Assembly: GCA_029432775.1 (NCBI GenBank)
Contig: JAROAZ010000011.1
Span: 62,001-126,000 of the forward strand
DNA: 64,000 nucleotides
Reading direction: 5' to 3'
DNA from: Pontiellaceae bacterium B12227
GTDB taxonomy: Bacteria; Verrucomicrobiota; Kiritimatiellia; Kiritimatiellales; Pontiellaceae
The notes under the pieces were generated by a model that had not been told where the DNA came from, ran no database searches, and was given only the letters and a program-made list of their open reading frames with translations. The translations under genes were made by a program, and so were the position numbers. Shown here piece after piece: positions 17,574-25,763 of this stretch. Within the stretch, counting starts at the first letter, position 1. Each line of letters starts with the position of its first letter.

Positions 17574-20500
17574 ATGCATATTCGAAATAAAATGAAGTTT
17601 GTTATCGTTGCAATTGGGGTTGCGGCCGGACAGGCATGGGGCGGCGGTATTGCCTTGAATGAGGCGGTCTCGAGCTTTGAATATACTGATCTAGCCAATA
17701 CCATCGTGCCGACAAGCCAGTTGGCGCTGACAAACAGTGAAGCCTGGACGGTCGATTTCCAAAGCCCTACCGGTTTCGCGAGGTTTGATACAGGTGATGG
17801 CACGGATGGCAATTTCTATATCACGCTCAATGCAAAAGGGGCATCAGACTACATTAAAATTACATCGGTTGATCTGGGGATCAGCATGGTTGAGGGCAGT
17901 ACGTACAAGGTCTCGATCGATTCAAAAGAAACACTAACCGGCGATAAGGACTATCAGTTTGAGGTCTATCGTGCATCTGACGATGCAGTGATTGTGAGCA
18001 ACACATTTATAGCCGGAGCCGCTGCCTGGGTGACCGATACTCTGGAGTTTATTGCCACAGCACCTGATGCGGGGCAGGATATCTATTTGGTGATCACCCG
18101 CGACAGTGCTCTGAACGGGAATGCAAAATCGGTCAAACTGGATAACATAATCCTTGAAGAGCTTGGTGCGGCTTTTTCCGACTCGCTACGTGTGCTGGCA
18201 TTCAACGTAGATGATAATAAAGCCGATTTCGAATATGTTGCATCCAATGTCGGCTTTGATTTAAGTCTGACAGCTTCACTTGACGGTGCCTCCAGCGGGG
18301 GATCGACAGATGAATCATACGGTACGTTCTATGATCCCACCGGCGCTGGTGCAGGGGCTCCTGCTGCGTATCCCTGGCGTGCACAAGGCGATAGTGCTCT
18401 CGTCGCAGATATTACAATCACGAACAATTCTTCGGATCTACTGAAGCTGGATGGTCTATACTTCGATCTGAGCCGTTTGTCGGCTACGTCCGTCCGTCAG
18501 ATTGAACTCGACTATACCGGTGGTAACCTGGGTACGTCTGGAAACGTCTACAGCGTTACATTAGATAGCGGAGACGGTACGACCGGTTTCGTTAACTTTG
18601 ACTGGACGCTTGGGTCAGAGGGTAAGACGCCTGGCGTCGCCGCTGTTACGTTTAATGCTTTGTCGGATCGCACGTTGGGTGTCGGAGAAACGGCCTCTTT
18701 CCGGCTTACCGTAGATACTTCAACGGATGCAGCAACAGAACCGGATCAAGCCTTGCTGGATAATATTGCCTTGATTGGCGACTTCATTACCGATGGCATT
18801 CTAGTGGATTGGAAAAGTCCCGATATGTTCTTCGGCGCGGCAACAACTACGCTGCTGAAACTGGGCGCGAATAACGCCGTAACCAATGGCGATTTATATA
18901 TCCAAAATTATAACCCGACATCACCCCTATTTGACCGCAAAAGAGAGGGGTATTATCAGAAGCAGGATATCTATGGCATCATGCAGACCGGAAATCAGGG
19001 TGCAACCGCAGAAGTCCGTCCCTTCCGATATTATAAGTTCACAGAGGCTACGCCGAGCGAAGGAAACTTCCTTCTTACTGTGACTCCTGCTGGCGATGTC
19101 ACCAATGGGACTTCCATCTTACAGAGCAGCCTTATCCATTACAACGCGGAAGATTTCTATGACAGCCTGGAAGTAGGTGAAACCATTACGTCCCTGGAAA
19201 TGAACCTGATTGAATTGGATGCGGATGATGCAGCGGTACGCTTCGCCGTCAAGAATGACGGCCAGTGGTATGTGAGCTTTACAAAAGCAACGACAGCAGG
19301 CTCCTTTTCCCTGCCAGTGCCTACCGCCGAGGCTGCCTGGGGAGCACTTACCCCGTCTAGCAGTGGCTCGGCGTCATTGATGACGGCCGACGGAATTGTA
19401 TATGACACATCCGGCGCGTCATTCACGAATGTTGAAGCCGTCGGTTTCTTCATGGAAGGCAGCGGTGGAGTTGCTGAGAACAAAGTAAGGTTCAAATACG
19501 ACTCGTTTACCGCATTGGCCGGGCCGGTGCCGACCGATTTCCCGGATCCAAGTGTGTTGGCATACAACGTTGATGATGTCCGGGAAGATTTCGAATATGT
19601 AAAGAGCGGTATCGATTTCTCGCTGACGATCGTCAGTGCAGGCAACAGCCCGAGCAGTACACAGGGCTCGTTGGATGGCAGTCTGGGATCGTTCTTTGAT
19701 CCCAACAGTGCTGATACCAACAGTGCTGCGCGCCCATGGGCAGGTCGGGGCAGCGCGCCCTTTGTTGCTGAAATGACGATTGGCAACGGCAAGCCAGATT
19801 CCATTTTGGATCTAAGTGGGTTCCATTTCGATCTGTATCGTCATCAGGTTGCATCAATTTCCGTTCGTCGGTATGAACTGGAATATATCGGCGGTGACCT
19901 GTCGGGTGTATCCAGCGGCCTGGTCTATGGTGTCACCGTGAATTCCGATGAGTTTGCGCGCTACTTTGTGACTAACATTGTTGAAGGTGTCACCAACGTT
20001 ACTGAGATAACGCCGTATGGCGATTTCGATTGGACGTTTGCTGCCGAAGGCACGACCCCGTCAGCGGGGACTAAAACCTTTAATGCGATGGCGGATACGA
20101 GCTTGGACTTTGGTGAGTCGGCGACCTTCCGCTTGACCATTAAGTCATCGACGGATGCCGCAACCGAAGCCAACCAGGCGCGCCTAGATAACATTGCATT
20201 TATCGGAACGTTGCAGGGCGTCGGTTTCGGTAATTGGATCAATGGCTTTGGTCTGGCTTTAGATGACCGTGATCCTGACGATGATCCTGATGGCGACGGC
20301 TTGACCAACCTTGAGGAGTATGGTCGCGATGGAAATCCAAACGATATTAACGATACTGGAACCGCATCGTTTATCGAAGTGGCGGGAGGTGTATTTAACT
20401 ATGTCCATCCGCAACGTACGGATGACGATACGCTGAACTACTATTTGGAGTTAAATGATGACCTGGTCTTTGGAGAGTGGACGAACACTGGATATGTGGT

Positions 20501-20606
20501 GACCGGAACGAACATAACGGCTGCCACACTTGATTATGTGACCAATGAAGTTTCGACGGCCTCCAAGGATGAACAGTTTATTCGCCTCATCATTGAGCAA
20601 CTGTAA
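17574..20606 (+). CDS. Large secreted modular protein of unknown function
   Basis: 1010 residues with an N-terminal signal peptide (to about residue 24, AGQAWGG). Modules seen: an N-terminal beta-rich domain (25-200); two homologous ~200-residue modules (about 203-402 and 658-882) that share NVDD, DFEYV, GSFFDP/GTFYDP and STDAATE; between them a domain (about 405-655) homologous to the PEP-CTERM protein at 23754 (FAVKNDGQWYVS, VEAVGFFMEGS). A calcium-type acidic repeat (DDDPDGDGLTNLEEYG) and a ~100-residue C-terminal module ending EQFIRLIIEQL follow. No catalytic motif was recognised. AGGAGGAAGG precedes ATG 17574. It lies under operator C and may be a glycan-binding or cell-surface protein. 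Confidence 0.75.
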   Translation: MHIRNKMKFVIVAIGVAAGQAWGGGIALNEAVSSFEYTDLANTIVPTSQLALTNSEAWTVDFQSPTGFARFDTGDGTDGNFYITLNAKGASDYIKITSVDLGISMVEGSTYKVSIDSKETLTGDKDYQFEVYRASDDAVIVSNTFIAGAAAWVTDTLEFIATAPDAGQDIYLVITRDSALNGNAKSVKLDNIILEELGAAFSDSLRVLAFNVDDNKADFEYVASNVGFDLSLTASLDGASSGGSTDESYGTFYDPTGAGAGAPAAYPWRAQGDSALVADITITNNSSDLLKLDGLYFDLSRLSATSVRQIELDYTGGNLGTSGNVYSVTLDSGDGTTGFVNFDWTLGSEGKTPGVAAVTFNALSDRTLGVGETASFRLTVDTSTDAATEPDQALLDNIALIGDFITDGILVDWKSPDMFFGAATTTLLKLGANNAVTNGDLYIQNYNPTSPLFDRKREGYYQKQDIYGIMQTGNQGATAEVRPFRYYKFTEATPSEGNFLLTVTPAGDVTNGTSILQSSLIHYNAEDFYDSLEVGETITSLEMNLIELDADDAAVRFAVKNDGQWYVSFTKATTAGSFSLPVPTAEAAWGALTPSSSGSASLMTADGIVYDTSGASFTNVEAVGFFMEGSGGVAENKVRFKYDSFTALAGPVPTDFPDPSVLAYNVDDVREDFEYVKSGIDFSLTIVSAGNSPSSTQGSLDGSLGSFFDPNSADTNSAARPWAGRGSAPFVAEMTIGNGKPDSILDLSGFHFDLYRHQVASISVRRYELEYIGGDLSGVSSGLVYGVTVNSDEFARYFVTNIVEGVTNVTEITPYGDFDWTFAAEGTTPSAGTKTFNAMADTSLDFGESATFRLTIKSSTDAATEANQARLDNIAFIGTLQGVGFGNWINGFGLALDDRDPDDDPDGDGLTNLEEYGRDGNPNDINDTGTASFIEVAGGVFNYVHPQRTDDDTLNYYLELNDDLVFGEWTNTGYVVTGTNITAATLDYVTNEVSTASKDEQFIRLIIEQL

Positions 20607-20628
20607 TTTCCTTTCAGGAAAACAAACG

Positions 20629-20661
20629 CTGAAAGTCCCCGGTGCTGCCGGGGGCTTTCAG
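20629..20661 (+). terminator. Strong hairpin, probable terminator or processing site
   Basis: A 14-bp stem with one G-T pair (CTGAAAGTCCCCGG with CCGGGGGCTTTCAG) and a 5-nt loop directly follows the 17574 gene. No T-tract follows, so it may attenuate rather than fully stop transcription into the next two genes. Confidence 0.6.
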
Positions 20662-20723
20662 TTGATCAGGAAAAGCGCTGGATGGCCGCGTGGTTCCGGT
20701 TAAGTGAAAACAGAGGGCTTTAT

Positions 20724-22226
20724 ATGAAACTGATAATCAGCTTATCTATACTTTGCATGCTTGGGGTGCTCCCTTGTTTGGCGGTATCGATTAATGAACC
20801 CGTGTTTTCTGAAAGCTTTGATGCAGATGCTCTCGGTGTTTTGACGACCTCCGGAGGCTGGACGAACGTTGATCCCGCAACCCTTAAAACAAAACGCAAG
20901 ATCGAGGTGATGGTGGATGGAGGCGACCTGCTTGGGGGCGGCGTCGCCAACCATGTTTTGTTTTTCCAGAATATTGCAGCCGATCCCGTTGCGTACGACA
21001 CCAAGTTCTGGGCAGATGGCCTGATTGCAACCTCGATGGTGCTTATGGTCAGTTTTGATTTCCACGAGCCATCCGGCATAACCGGCGGGATTGGCATTTC
21101 AGTGGGCGGGAATACCGGTGCCGCCAATCCGGTGAACATCGTTGGTTTAGCGGATGGGACGGTACAGCCATCAGGTACTTATAGTTTGAATGCTGCGCAT
21201 CATCTGGACGTAGTGTTCAATGAAACCGGATCGATGCTCGACTATGATGATCCGGCAGGCGGCGTGTCATCATTGGATTCGGGGTTGATGGATATCTGGA
21301 TCGACCAGGTCAGGGTGGCGACCGGCGTTTCCAATGATCGATCCGCCACACCTTCAACGCAGTTGTCCAGCCTGCGTTTTGATAATGCCGGGACGCAGCA
21401 GGAATTCTATCTGGACAATATTGAGGTAATGACCAGCGGTGCGACTGAGCCACCCGAACCACCAGAGCTTCTCACGATTACGAACCTGCTGCTGTCCTCC
21501 GGTAATGTGAGTCTGGAATGGAATCAGTCGCCTGAAAGATTCATTGTGGTGGCAGCCGGCCGTGTTGATAGCATGATGGCCACCGGTGAGACGGTCGTTT
21601 CGTCAACCATAAGTACCAATGGCGCCACGTTTGCTTACGCGGAGGATGCCGGTTTTTTTCGGGTGCAGTCGGGCATCGCAGCCGTGGATGGCATCACGAG
21701 CTCGGCTCTTCGGGATGAGGTGAAGGCGCAATCGACCGCCATTGCGCCCACGAACCGTATTTATGACACCGAGCTGGTTGACGTGGTCGGTATGACGCTG
21801 CCGGGCACGTCGTTCTCCATTTCGGAGTTGAGTGGTTTTACGAATCTGGACAAACTTTCGCTGGCTGATAGCGGAATATCGGTTTTGGGGGATTTCTCGG
21901 CAGTAACGAACCTCACCTGGCTGAACCTGTCGGGCAATCAGCTTAGCGATCTTACTCCTTTGAGTGTCCTCTCCGATCTGGAGGCACTGAACCTGGACAG
22001 CAATCTGGTTAGTAACCTGTCCGGTATCGAAAACCTCTCGCATCTGCGCTGGCTGGACCTGGAAAATAATCAGCTTTCTGACCTCTCGCTTGTCGTCGCC
22101 AATGCCGCAAACGGTGGGTTGGGGGATGGCGATGAACTCTGGGTGCGGGGCAATCCGCTTTCTGTGGCAGCCACGAACCAGATCCAGACTTTGGAAAGCA
22201 CATACAACGTGAAGGTCTATTTCTAA
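20724..22226 (+). CDS. Secreted leucine-rich-repeat protein
   Basis: A 500-residue exported protein with a signal peptide ending near residue 20 (VLPCLAVS). Residues ~25-240 form a beta-rich, concanavalin-like domain; residues ~255-330 resemble the module ending in FFRV that recurs in other secreted proteins here; residues ~375-485 contain about five internalin-style LRRs (LTWLNLSGNQLSDLTPL, LEALNLDSNLVSNLSGI, LRWLDLENNQLSDLSLV). The frame extends upstream to 20682, but ATG 20724 has CAGAGGG upstream and begins the signal peptide. The stop codon overlaps the start of the Tat sulfatase gene by one base, so the two are translationally coupled. A binding role is likely; the partner is unknown. 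Confidence 0.78.
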   Translation: MKLIISLSILCMLGVLPCLAVSINEPVFSESFDADALGVLTTSGGWTNVDPATLKTKRKIEVMVDGGDLLGGGVANHVLFFQNIAADPVAYDTKFWADGLIATSMVLMVSFDFHEPSGITGGIGISVGGNTGAANPVNIVGLADGTVQPSGTYSLNAAHHLDVVFNETGSMLDYDDPAGGVSSLDSGLMDIWIDQVRVATGVSNDRSATPSTQLSSLRFDNAGTQQEFYLDNIEVMTSGATEPPEPPELLTITNLLLSSGNVSLEWNQSPERFIVVAAGRVDSMMATGETVVSSTISTNGATFAYAEDAGFFRVQSGIAAVDGITSSALRDEVKAQSTAIAPTNRIYDTELVDVVGMTLPGTSFSISELSGFTNLDKLSLADSGISVLGDFSAVTNLTWLNLSGNQLSDLTPLSVLSDLEALNLDSNLVSNLSGIENLSHLRWLDLENNQLSDLSLVVANAANGGLGDGDELWVRGNPLSVAATNQIQTLESTYNVKVYF

Positions 22227-23614
22227 TGAAGACGTCAAATCACATTCAATCGAACCGCCGCAACTTTCTTGGAGGAATGGGCACAGCTGCACTGGCACTT
22301 TCAGCAACCCGCTTGCAGGCCGCCGCAGCCAGCCGGCCCAACCTTTTGTTTGTTCTGGTGGACCAGTGGAGGTTCAGTTCGTTCAGTCATGGCGAAGTGA
22401 ACGACGCCAAGGTTCAAACGCCCAATATCGATAGTTTTCTCAATGACAGTCTGCGCTGGCGCAAAGCCTATTCAACCTCGCCCGTGTGCACACCGGAGCG
22501 TGCGGTGCTGATGACCGGGCGCTATCCGCACCAGACCGGCATGACGCACAACGATCTGATGCTTCCGCCCGGCAACCGCTGTCTGGCGGAGATCTTTACC
22601 GAAGCGGGCTATGCGACGCACTATATCGGGAAAACCCATTATGACGGCGAAGCGAAACCGGGCTTTATTCCACCGGGCTGGCGACGCCGGGGCTTTACGA
22701 CCTATGAAGGGTACAACCGTGGCCACGATTATATGCCCGGTCGTTACTACGATAATGACGGCAACCTGATTGAGCATACGGAATATGAGCCTGCAGTCCA
22801 AAGGCAGCTGGCGGAGCAGTTCATTTCCTCGAACAAAGCACGACCCTGGTTCTGTTTCCTTTCGTGGGGGGTGCCGCATACACCGTATGCGGAGGTGCCT
22901 TCCCAATACAAAACCTATTCGCTTGCCCCGTCCGATCTGCGACCGAATGTGCCGGGAACCGCAGCGCCCGAGGCCGATTTGGAAAACTATTTTGCACATT
23001 GCACGGCGGCCGATGACAACTTCGGTCAGTTAATGCAGTTTTTGGAAGATACTGGATTGCGCGACAACACGCTGGTGGTGTTCACCTCCGACCATGGCGA
23101 CATGCATTTCTCGCACAATCTGGAGAAGAAAGGCCATGCCGAAGAGGAATCGGCCCACATCCCGCTCTTTATGCGTATGCCGGGAGTCATTCCCTCCGGA
23201 GCCGTTTCGGATACGCTGATCAACGGGGTGGACATGATGCCGACCCTGTTGAGCCTTTGCGGGCTTCCAAATCAGAAGACCTGCGCCGGGGTGGATAAGT
23301 CCGATGCGGCCAAGGGACTTCCAATGCCTGGAATCGATTCCATCTTCTGCCCGCATCAGGACGACTGGCGGATGGTGCGCTCAGGCCAATACAAGCTGAT
23401 TGTGCGCGATAAAACCGATCCCATGACTATCAACAGCGTAACCGACCTGTACGATCTGGATAATGATCCCTATGAAATGGCTAATCTGGTCGCCGATCCC
23501 GCCCATGCGGCCGTCAAGCAGCAGCTTTACAACCGCCTGGTTCAATGGATTGCAGACACTGATGATCCATGGCCGCAGGCGGCACCGCAGGCAGGAATCA
23601 TGTACACAACCTGA
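22226..23614 (+). CDS. Family S1 sulfatase with Tat signal
   Basis: A 462-residue S1 sulfatase. The N-terminus carries a twin-arginine signal (SNRRNFLGG, then a hydrophobic Ala-rich stretch), implying export of a folded, already formylglycine-bearing enzyme. The active-site signature is CTPERAVLMTG with Cys88; PNLLFVLVDQWR, GKTHYDGE and TSDHGDMHFSHN supply further conserved metal and sulfate ligands. It is shorter at the C-terminus than the EF-hand sulfatases of the window. The gene overlaps the LRR protein gene by one base. The target sulfate ester is unknown. Confidence 0.92.
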   Translation: MKTSNHIQSNRRNFLGGMGTAALALSATRLQAAAASRPNLLFVLVDQWRFSSFSHGEVNDAKVQTPNIDSFLNDSLRWRKAYSTSPVCTPERAVLMTGRYPHQTGMTHNDLMLPPGNRCLAEIFTEAGYATHYIGKTHYDGEAKPGFIPPGWRRRGFTTYEGYNRGHDYMPGRYYDNDGNLIEHTEYEPAVQRQLAEQFISSNKARPWFCFLSWGVPHTPYAEVPSQYKTYSLAPSDLRPNVPGTAAPEADLENYFAHCTAADDNFGQLMQFLEDTGLRDNTLVVFTSDHGDMHFSHNLEKKGHAEEESAHIPLFMRMPGVIPSGAVSDTLINGVDMMPTLLSLCGLPNQKTCAGVDKSDAAKGLPMPGIDSIFCPHQDDWRMVRSGQYKLIVRDKTDPMTINSVTDLYDLDNDPYEMANLVADPAHAAVKQQLYNRLVQWIADTDDPWPQAAPQAGIMYTT

Positions 23615-23619
23615 TATTC

Positions 23620-23684
23620 TACGCAAATCCAGGATCTGTTATGCGCAAAACATGTGTGGAAAAATGAATAGACATGCCTAGAAT
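23620..23684 (+). promoter_or_regulatory. Operator site D with -10 element
   Basis: TACGCAAAT (23620) and TGCGCAAA (23642) are 22 bp apart. TAGAAT (23679-23684) starts 35 bp after the CGC of the proximal half-site and is the best -10 match among the seven sites. It precedes the PEP-CTERM protein gene. Confidence 0.68.
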
Positions 23685-23753
23685 GTTAAAACGATTAAGA
23701 GTAGCAGGTTGGTCATCGATGGGGTTGACCAGGAAAAATGGAGAATACAACGG

Positions 23754-24599
23754 ATGAAAAAAAGAACAGTAATTCAGTTAGTGACCTTCGCTATAAGTAT
23801 GAGCGTAGCGCTTCCGTCTATGGCAGGTGCAATCCTTGATTGGAGCGCATCCGATGCCATGTCAACGGCAACAGGTGACATTGACCTGGCTCTTGGAGCC
23901 GGAACGGTTCAGGGGTTGGTAAGAAACTACACTCCGGGATCAGCGATTATGTCCACGAGTTTAGATTCAACATATACTGAAAATAGCATATATGGTGTTG
24001 TTCAGGTGGAAAATGGCGGCACCTCGGCTACCACCATAGATACTGCTGCCGGAAGCCGCATGGATGAGAGCACCCCCGGCCTTTGGCTTGGAGTCGATGG
24101 AAATAGTCCGGCCGCAGACGAAGCTATTCGCTCAATTGCTGCTCTGGTGTGGTACGACCTCGATACAGCCGCCCCTGCAACCGATCACATTTCTGCGATG
24201 TCGCTCGGCGCAAATTCCAATGGCGGTATTGCCGCCGTAACCGTGCGTTTTGCGGTTCAAAGCGGTGGTGCCTGGTATGTCAGCAGCGACAATCTTACTG
24301 CTCAAGGTTCGTTAACATACTCCGGCGCAAACTGGGCTGAACTCTCCGCCGTTGCAGATGCCTCATCCACCAGCCTTATGTCGGCCGAAGGGTTGACCTA
24401 CGATGTTCTCGGCACCACGCTGGATAACATCACTGCCGTTGGGTTCTTCGAAGAAGGCACCACAATAAGTACAACTGCCCGAGCACGCGTCAAGCTTGAT
24501 AGCCTGACGGCCGAGGTTATTCCGGAACCGGCTACGCTGGGATTGATTGCCTTTTTCGGCGGTGCGGTTCTATTCATCAGACGCAGGCTGGTAATCTAA
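23754..24599 (+). CDS. PEP-CTERM sorting-domain protein
   Basis: A 281-residue exported protein with a signal peptide (to about residue 24, PSMAGA) and a textbook C-terminal PEP-CTERM tail: VIPEPATLGL, a hydrophobic helix, then RRR. Exosortase systems recognise this tail and usually place such proteins in the envelope or extracellular matrix. The body is Ser/Thr/Ala-rich; its second half is homologous to the middle of the 1010-residue protein at 17574 (VRFAVQSGGAWYVS and ITAVGFFEEG). The frame extends upstream to 23709, but ATG 23754 starts the signal peptide. It is transcribed alone between operator D and a strong terminator. No enzymatic motif is visible. Confidence 0.85.
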   Translation: MKKRTVIQLVTFAISMSVALPSMAGAILDWSASDAMSTATGDIDLALGAGTVQGLVRNYTPGSAIMSTSLDSTYTENSIYGVVQVENGGTSATTIDTAAGSRMDESTPGLWLGVDGNSPAADEAIRSIAALVWYDLDTAAPATDHISAMSLGANSNGGIAAVTVRFAVQSGGAWYVSSDNLTAQGSLTYSGANWAELSAVADASSTSLMSAEGLTYDVLGTTLDNITAVGFFEEGTTISTTARARVKLDSLTAEVIPEPATLGLIAFFGGAVLFIRRRLVI

Positions 24600-24623
24600 A
24601 AGAGAGCAGTTTTATCTCTTGAT

Positions 24624-24659
24624 AAAAGGGTAGGAATTTACGTTTCTGCCCTTTTTTTT
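24624..24659 (+). terminator. Rho-independent terminator
   Basis: AAAAGGG-T-AG pairs with CT-G-CCCTTTT across a short loop, and the stem runs into eight T residues. It ends the PEP-CTERM gene's transcript. Confidence 0.8.
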
Positions 24660-24683
24660 CATAGGGACCCATTTTTCCTGACT

Positions 24684-24713
24684 ATCAGTGTCCATCTGTG
24701 TTAATCAGTGGTT
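24684..24713. repeat. Three 10-bp tandem units
   Basis: ATCAGTGTCC, ATCTGTGTTA and ATCAGTGGTT are three consecutive decamers in the gap before the DUF1961 gene. Similar short decamer tracts are, as I recall, scattered between genes of several bacterial groups. No function can be assigned. Confidence 0.6.
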
Positions 24714-24754
24714 CTGGATTTTGTTTAGGTTCAAGAGCATGAATTGAAATCTTT

Positions 24755-25519
24755 ATGAAACCGTTTTTATTGTTTGCCGTAATTACTTTGATGGCTTTTG
24801 CACCTTCATCAGAAGCTTGCGATGAATGGCAACTGGCGTTCGAAGATTCGGGTTCCAAGGATTGGACAGCGAACTGGTTTTTAGAAGGGAACAAGGCCTC
24901 GATTGAAAACGGCGGTGATGGAATGATCTTTTCATCCGGGCCGGTGCCGCTGGAGCAGGCGAGCCATGCGGTGCTGTGGACAAAACAGAGTTTTTCGGGC
25001 GATCTTAAAATTGAATACGACTATACCCGGTTGGATTCCATGACCAATGAGACGGCCGTGAATATTCTCTACATCCAGGCAACCGGCCTCGGTACGGAGG
25101 AGTCGCCGACGGATATTTTCCTTTCCACGAAGCTGCGCGAAGTGCCATGGATGAAATCCTATTTTCTCAACATGAACGCACTACACATTTCCTATGCGAC
25201 AACGGGGCCGAAGCATGCACACTATGTTGCCGCCCGGCGCTATCCAGCCAGAGAGTTGAAGGCCTTCCAGAAGGAAACTCAGATTCAACCGGTTTATGAA
25301 AACATCAATCTTTTTAAGCCGGGAGAGACCTATCACATGTCAGTTGTGAAGAAAGGCAACCGCTTGAGTTTCACGGCAGAGCATGACGGTAAGGCTCATA
25401 CATTTGAATGGGATGCCTCCGGCTTCCCGTCCGTCACCGAAGGCCGGATCGGCTTCCGTCATATGTGGGCGCGCAGCAGCCGATATCAAAACATACGGGT
25501 GTTTGTTAAGGGTTTGTGA
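24755..25519 (+). CDS. DUF1961 (YesU-like) secreted protein
   Basis: A 254-residue protein with a signal peptide ending near residue 21 (PSSEACDEW). The rest resembles DUF1961, the family of B. subtilis YesU from a rhamnogalacturonan gene cluster, which has a concanavalin-like jelly roll. Family-like segments are the start (WQLAFEDSGSKDW), a central LNMNALHISYATTG and the end (GRIGFRHMWARSSRYQNIRV). The function of the family is unsettled: lyase, hydrolase or binding roles are all possible. It lies between a terminator and operator E, without an operator of its own, and has only a weak RBS, so expression may be low or separately controlled. Confidence 0.75.
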   Translation: MKPFLLFAVITLMAFAPSSEACDEWQLAFEDSGSKDWTANWFLEGNKASIENGGDGMIFSSGPVPLEQASHAVLWTKQSFSGDLKIEYDYTRLDSMTNETAVNILYIQATGLGTEESPTDIFLSTKLREVPWMKSYFLNMNALHISYATTGPKHAHYVAARRYPARELKAFQKETQIQPVYENINLFKPGETYHMSVVKKGNRLSFTAEHDGKAHTFEWDASGFPSVTEGRIGFRHMWARSSRYQNIRVFVKGL

Positions 25520-25619
25520 GCCTTGTCCCGGCATGCGGGGTTTGGAACGGATTGACCAAACAGGGTGGAGTGGATGCTCTCCGGTTCGGGTATCTGCCCC
25601 TCGCTTGAAATTTGCGGTG

Positions 25620-25684
25620 TGCGCAAATAACGCAGTTGTATTGCGCAAACTAAAACTTCTTTTTTCAAAGCGACCGAATACTAT
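25620..25684 (+). promoter_or_regulatory. Operator site E with -10 element
   Basis: TGCGCAAAT (25620) and TGCGCAAA (25642) are 22 bp apart; both half-sites match the consensus fully. TACTAT (25679-25684) begins 35 bp after the CGC of the proximal half-site. It precedes the secreted protein gene at 25764. Confidence 0.68.
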
Positions 25685-25763
25685 GTTGAATATACCGTCA
25701 GAAGAACAACACACAACGGATGGTTTGACGCGTTTAACACCAAAGCATGGAGGAGTAGGAAAA

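Noticed and set aside
25383..25763. Upstream extension of the 25764 secreted protein
   Set aside because: It overlaps the DUF1961 gene and operator E, and the signal peptide begins at 25764.
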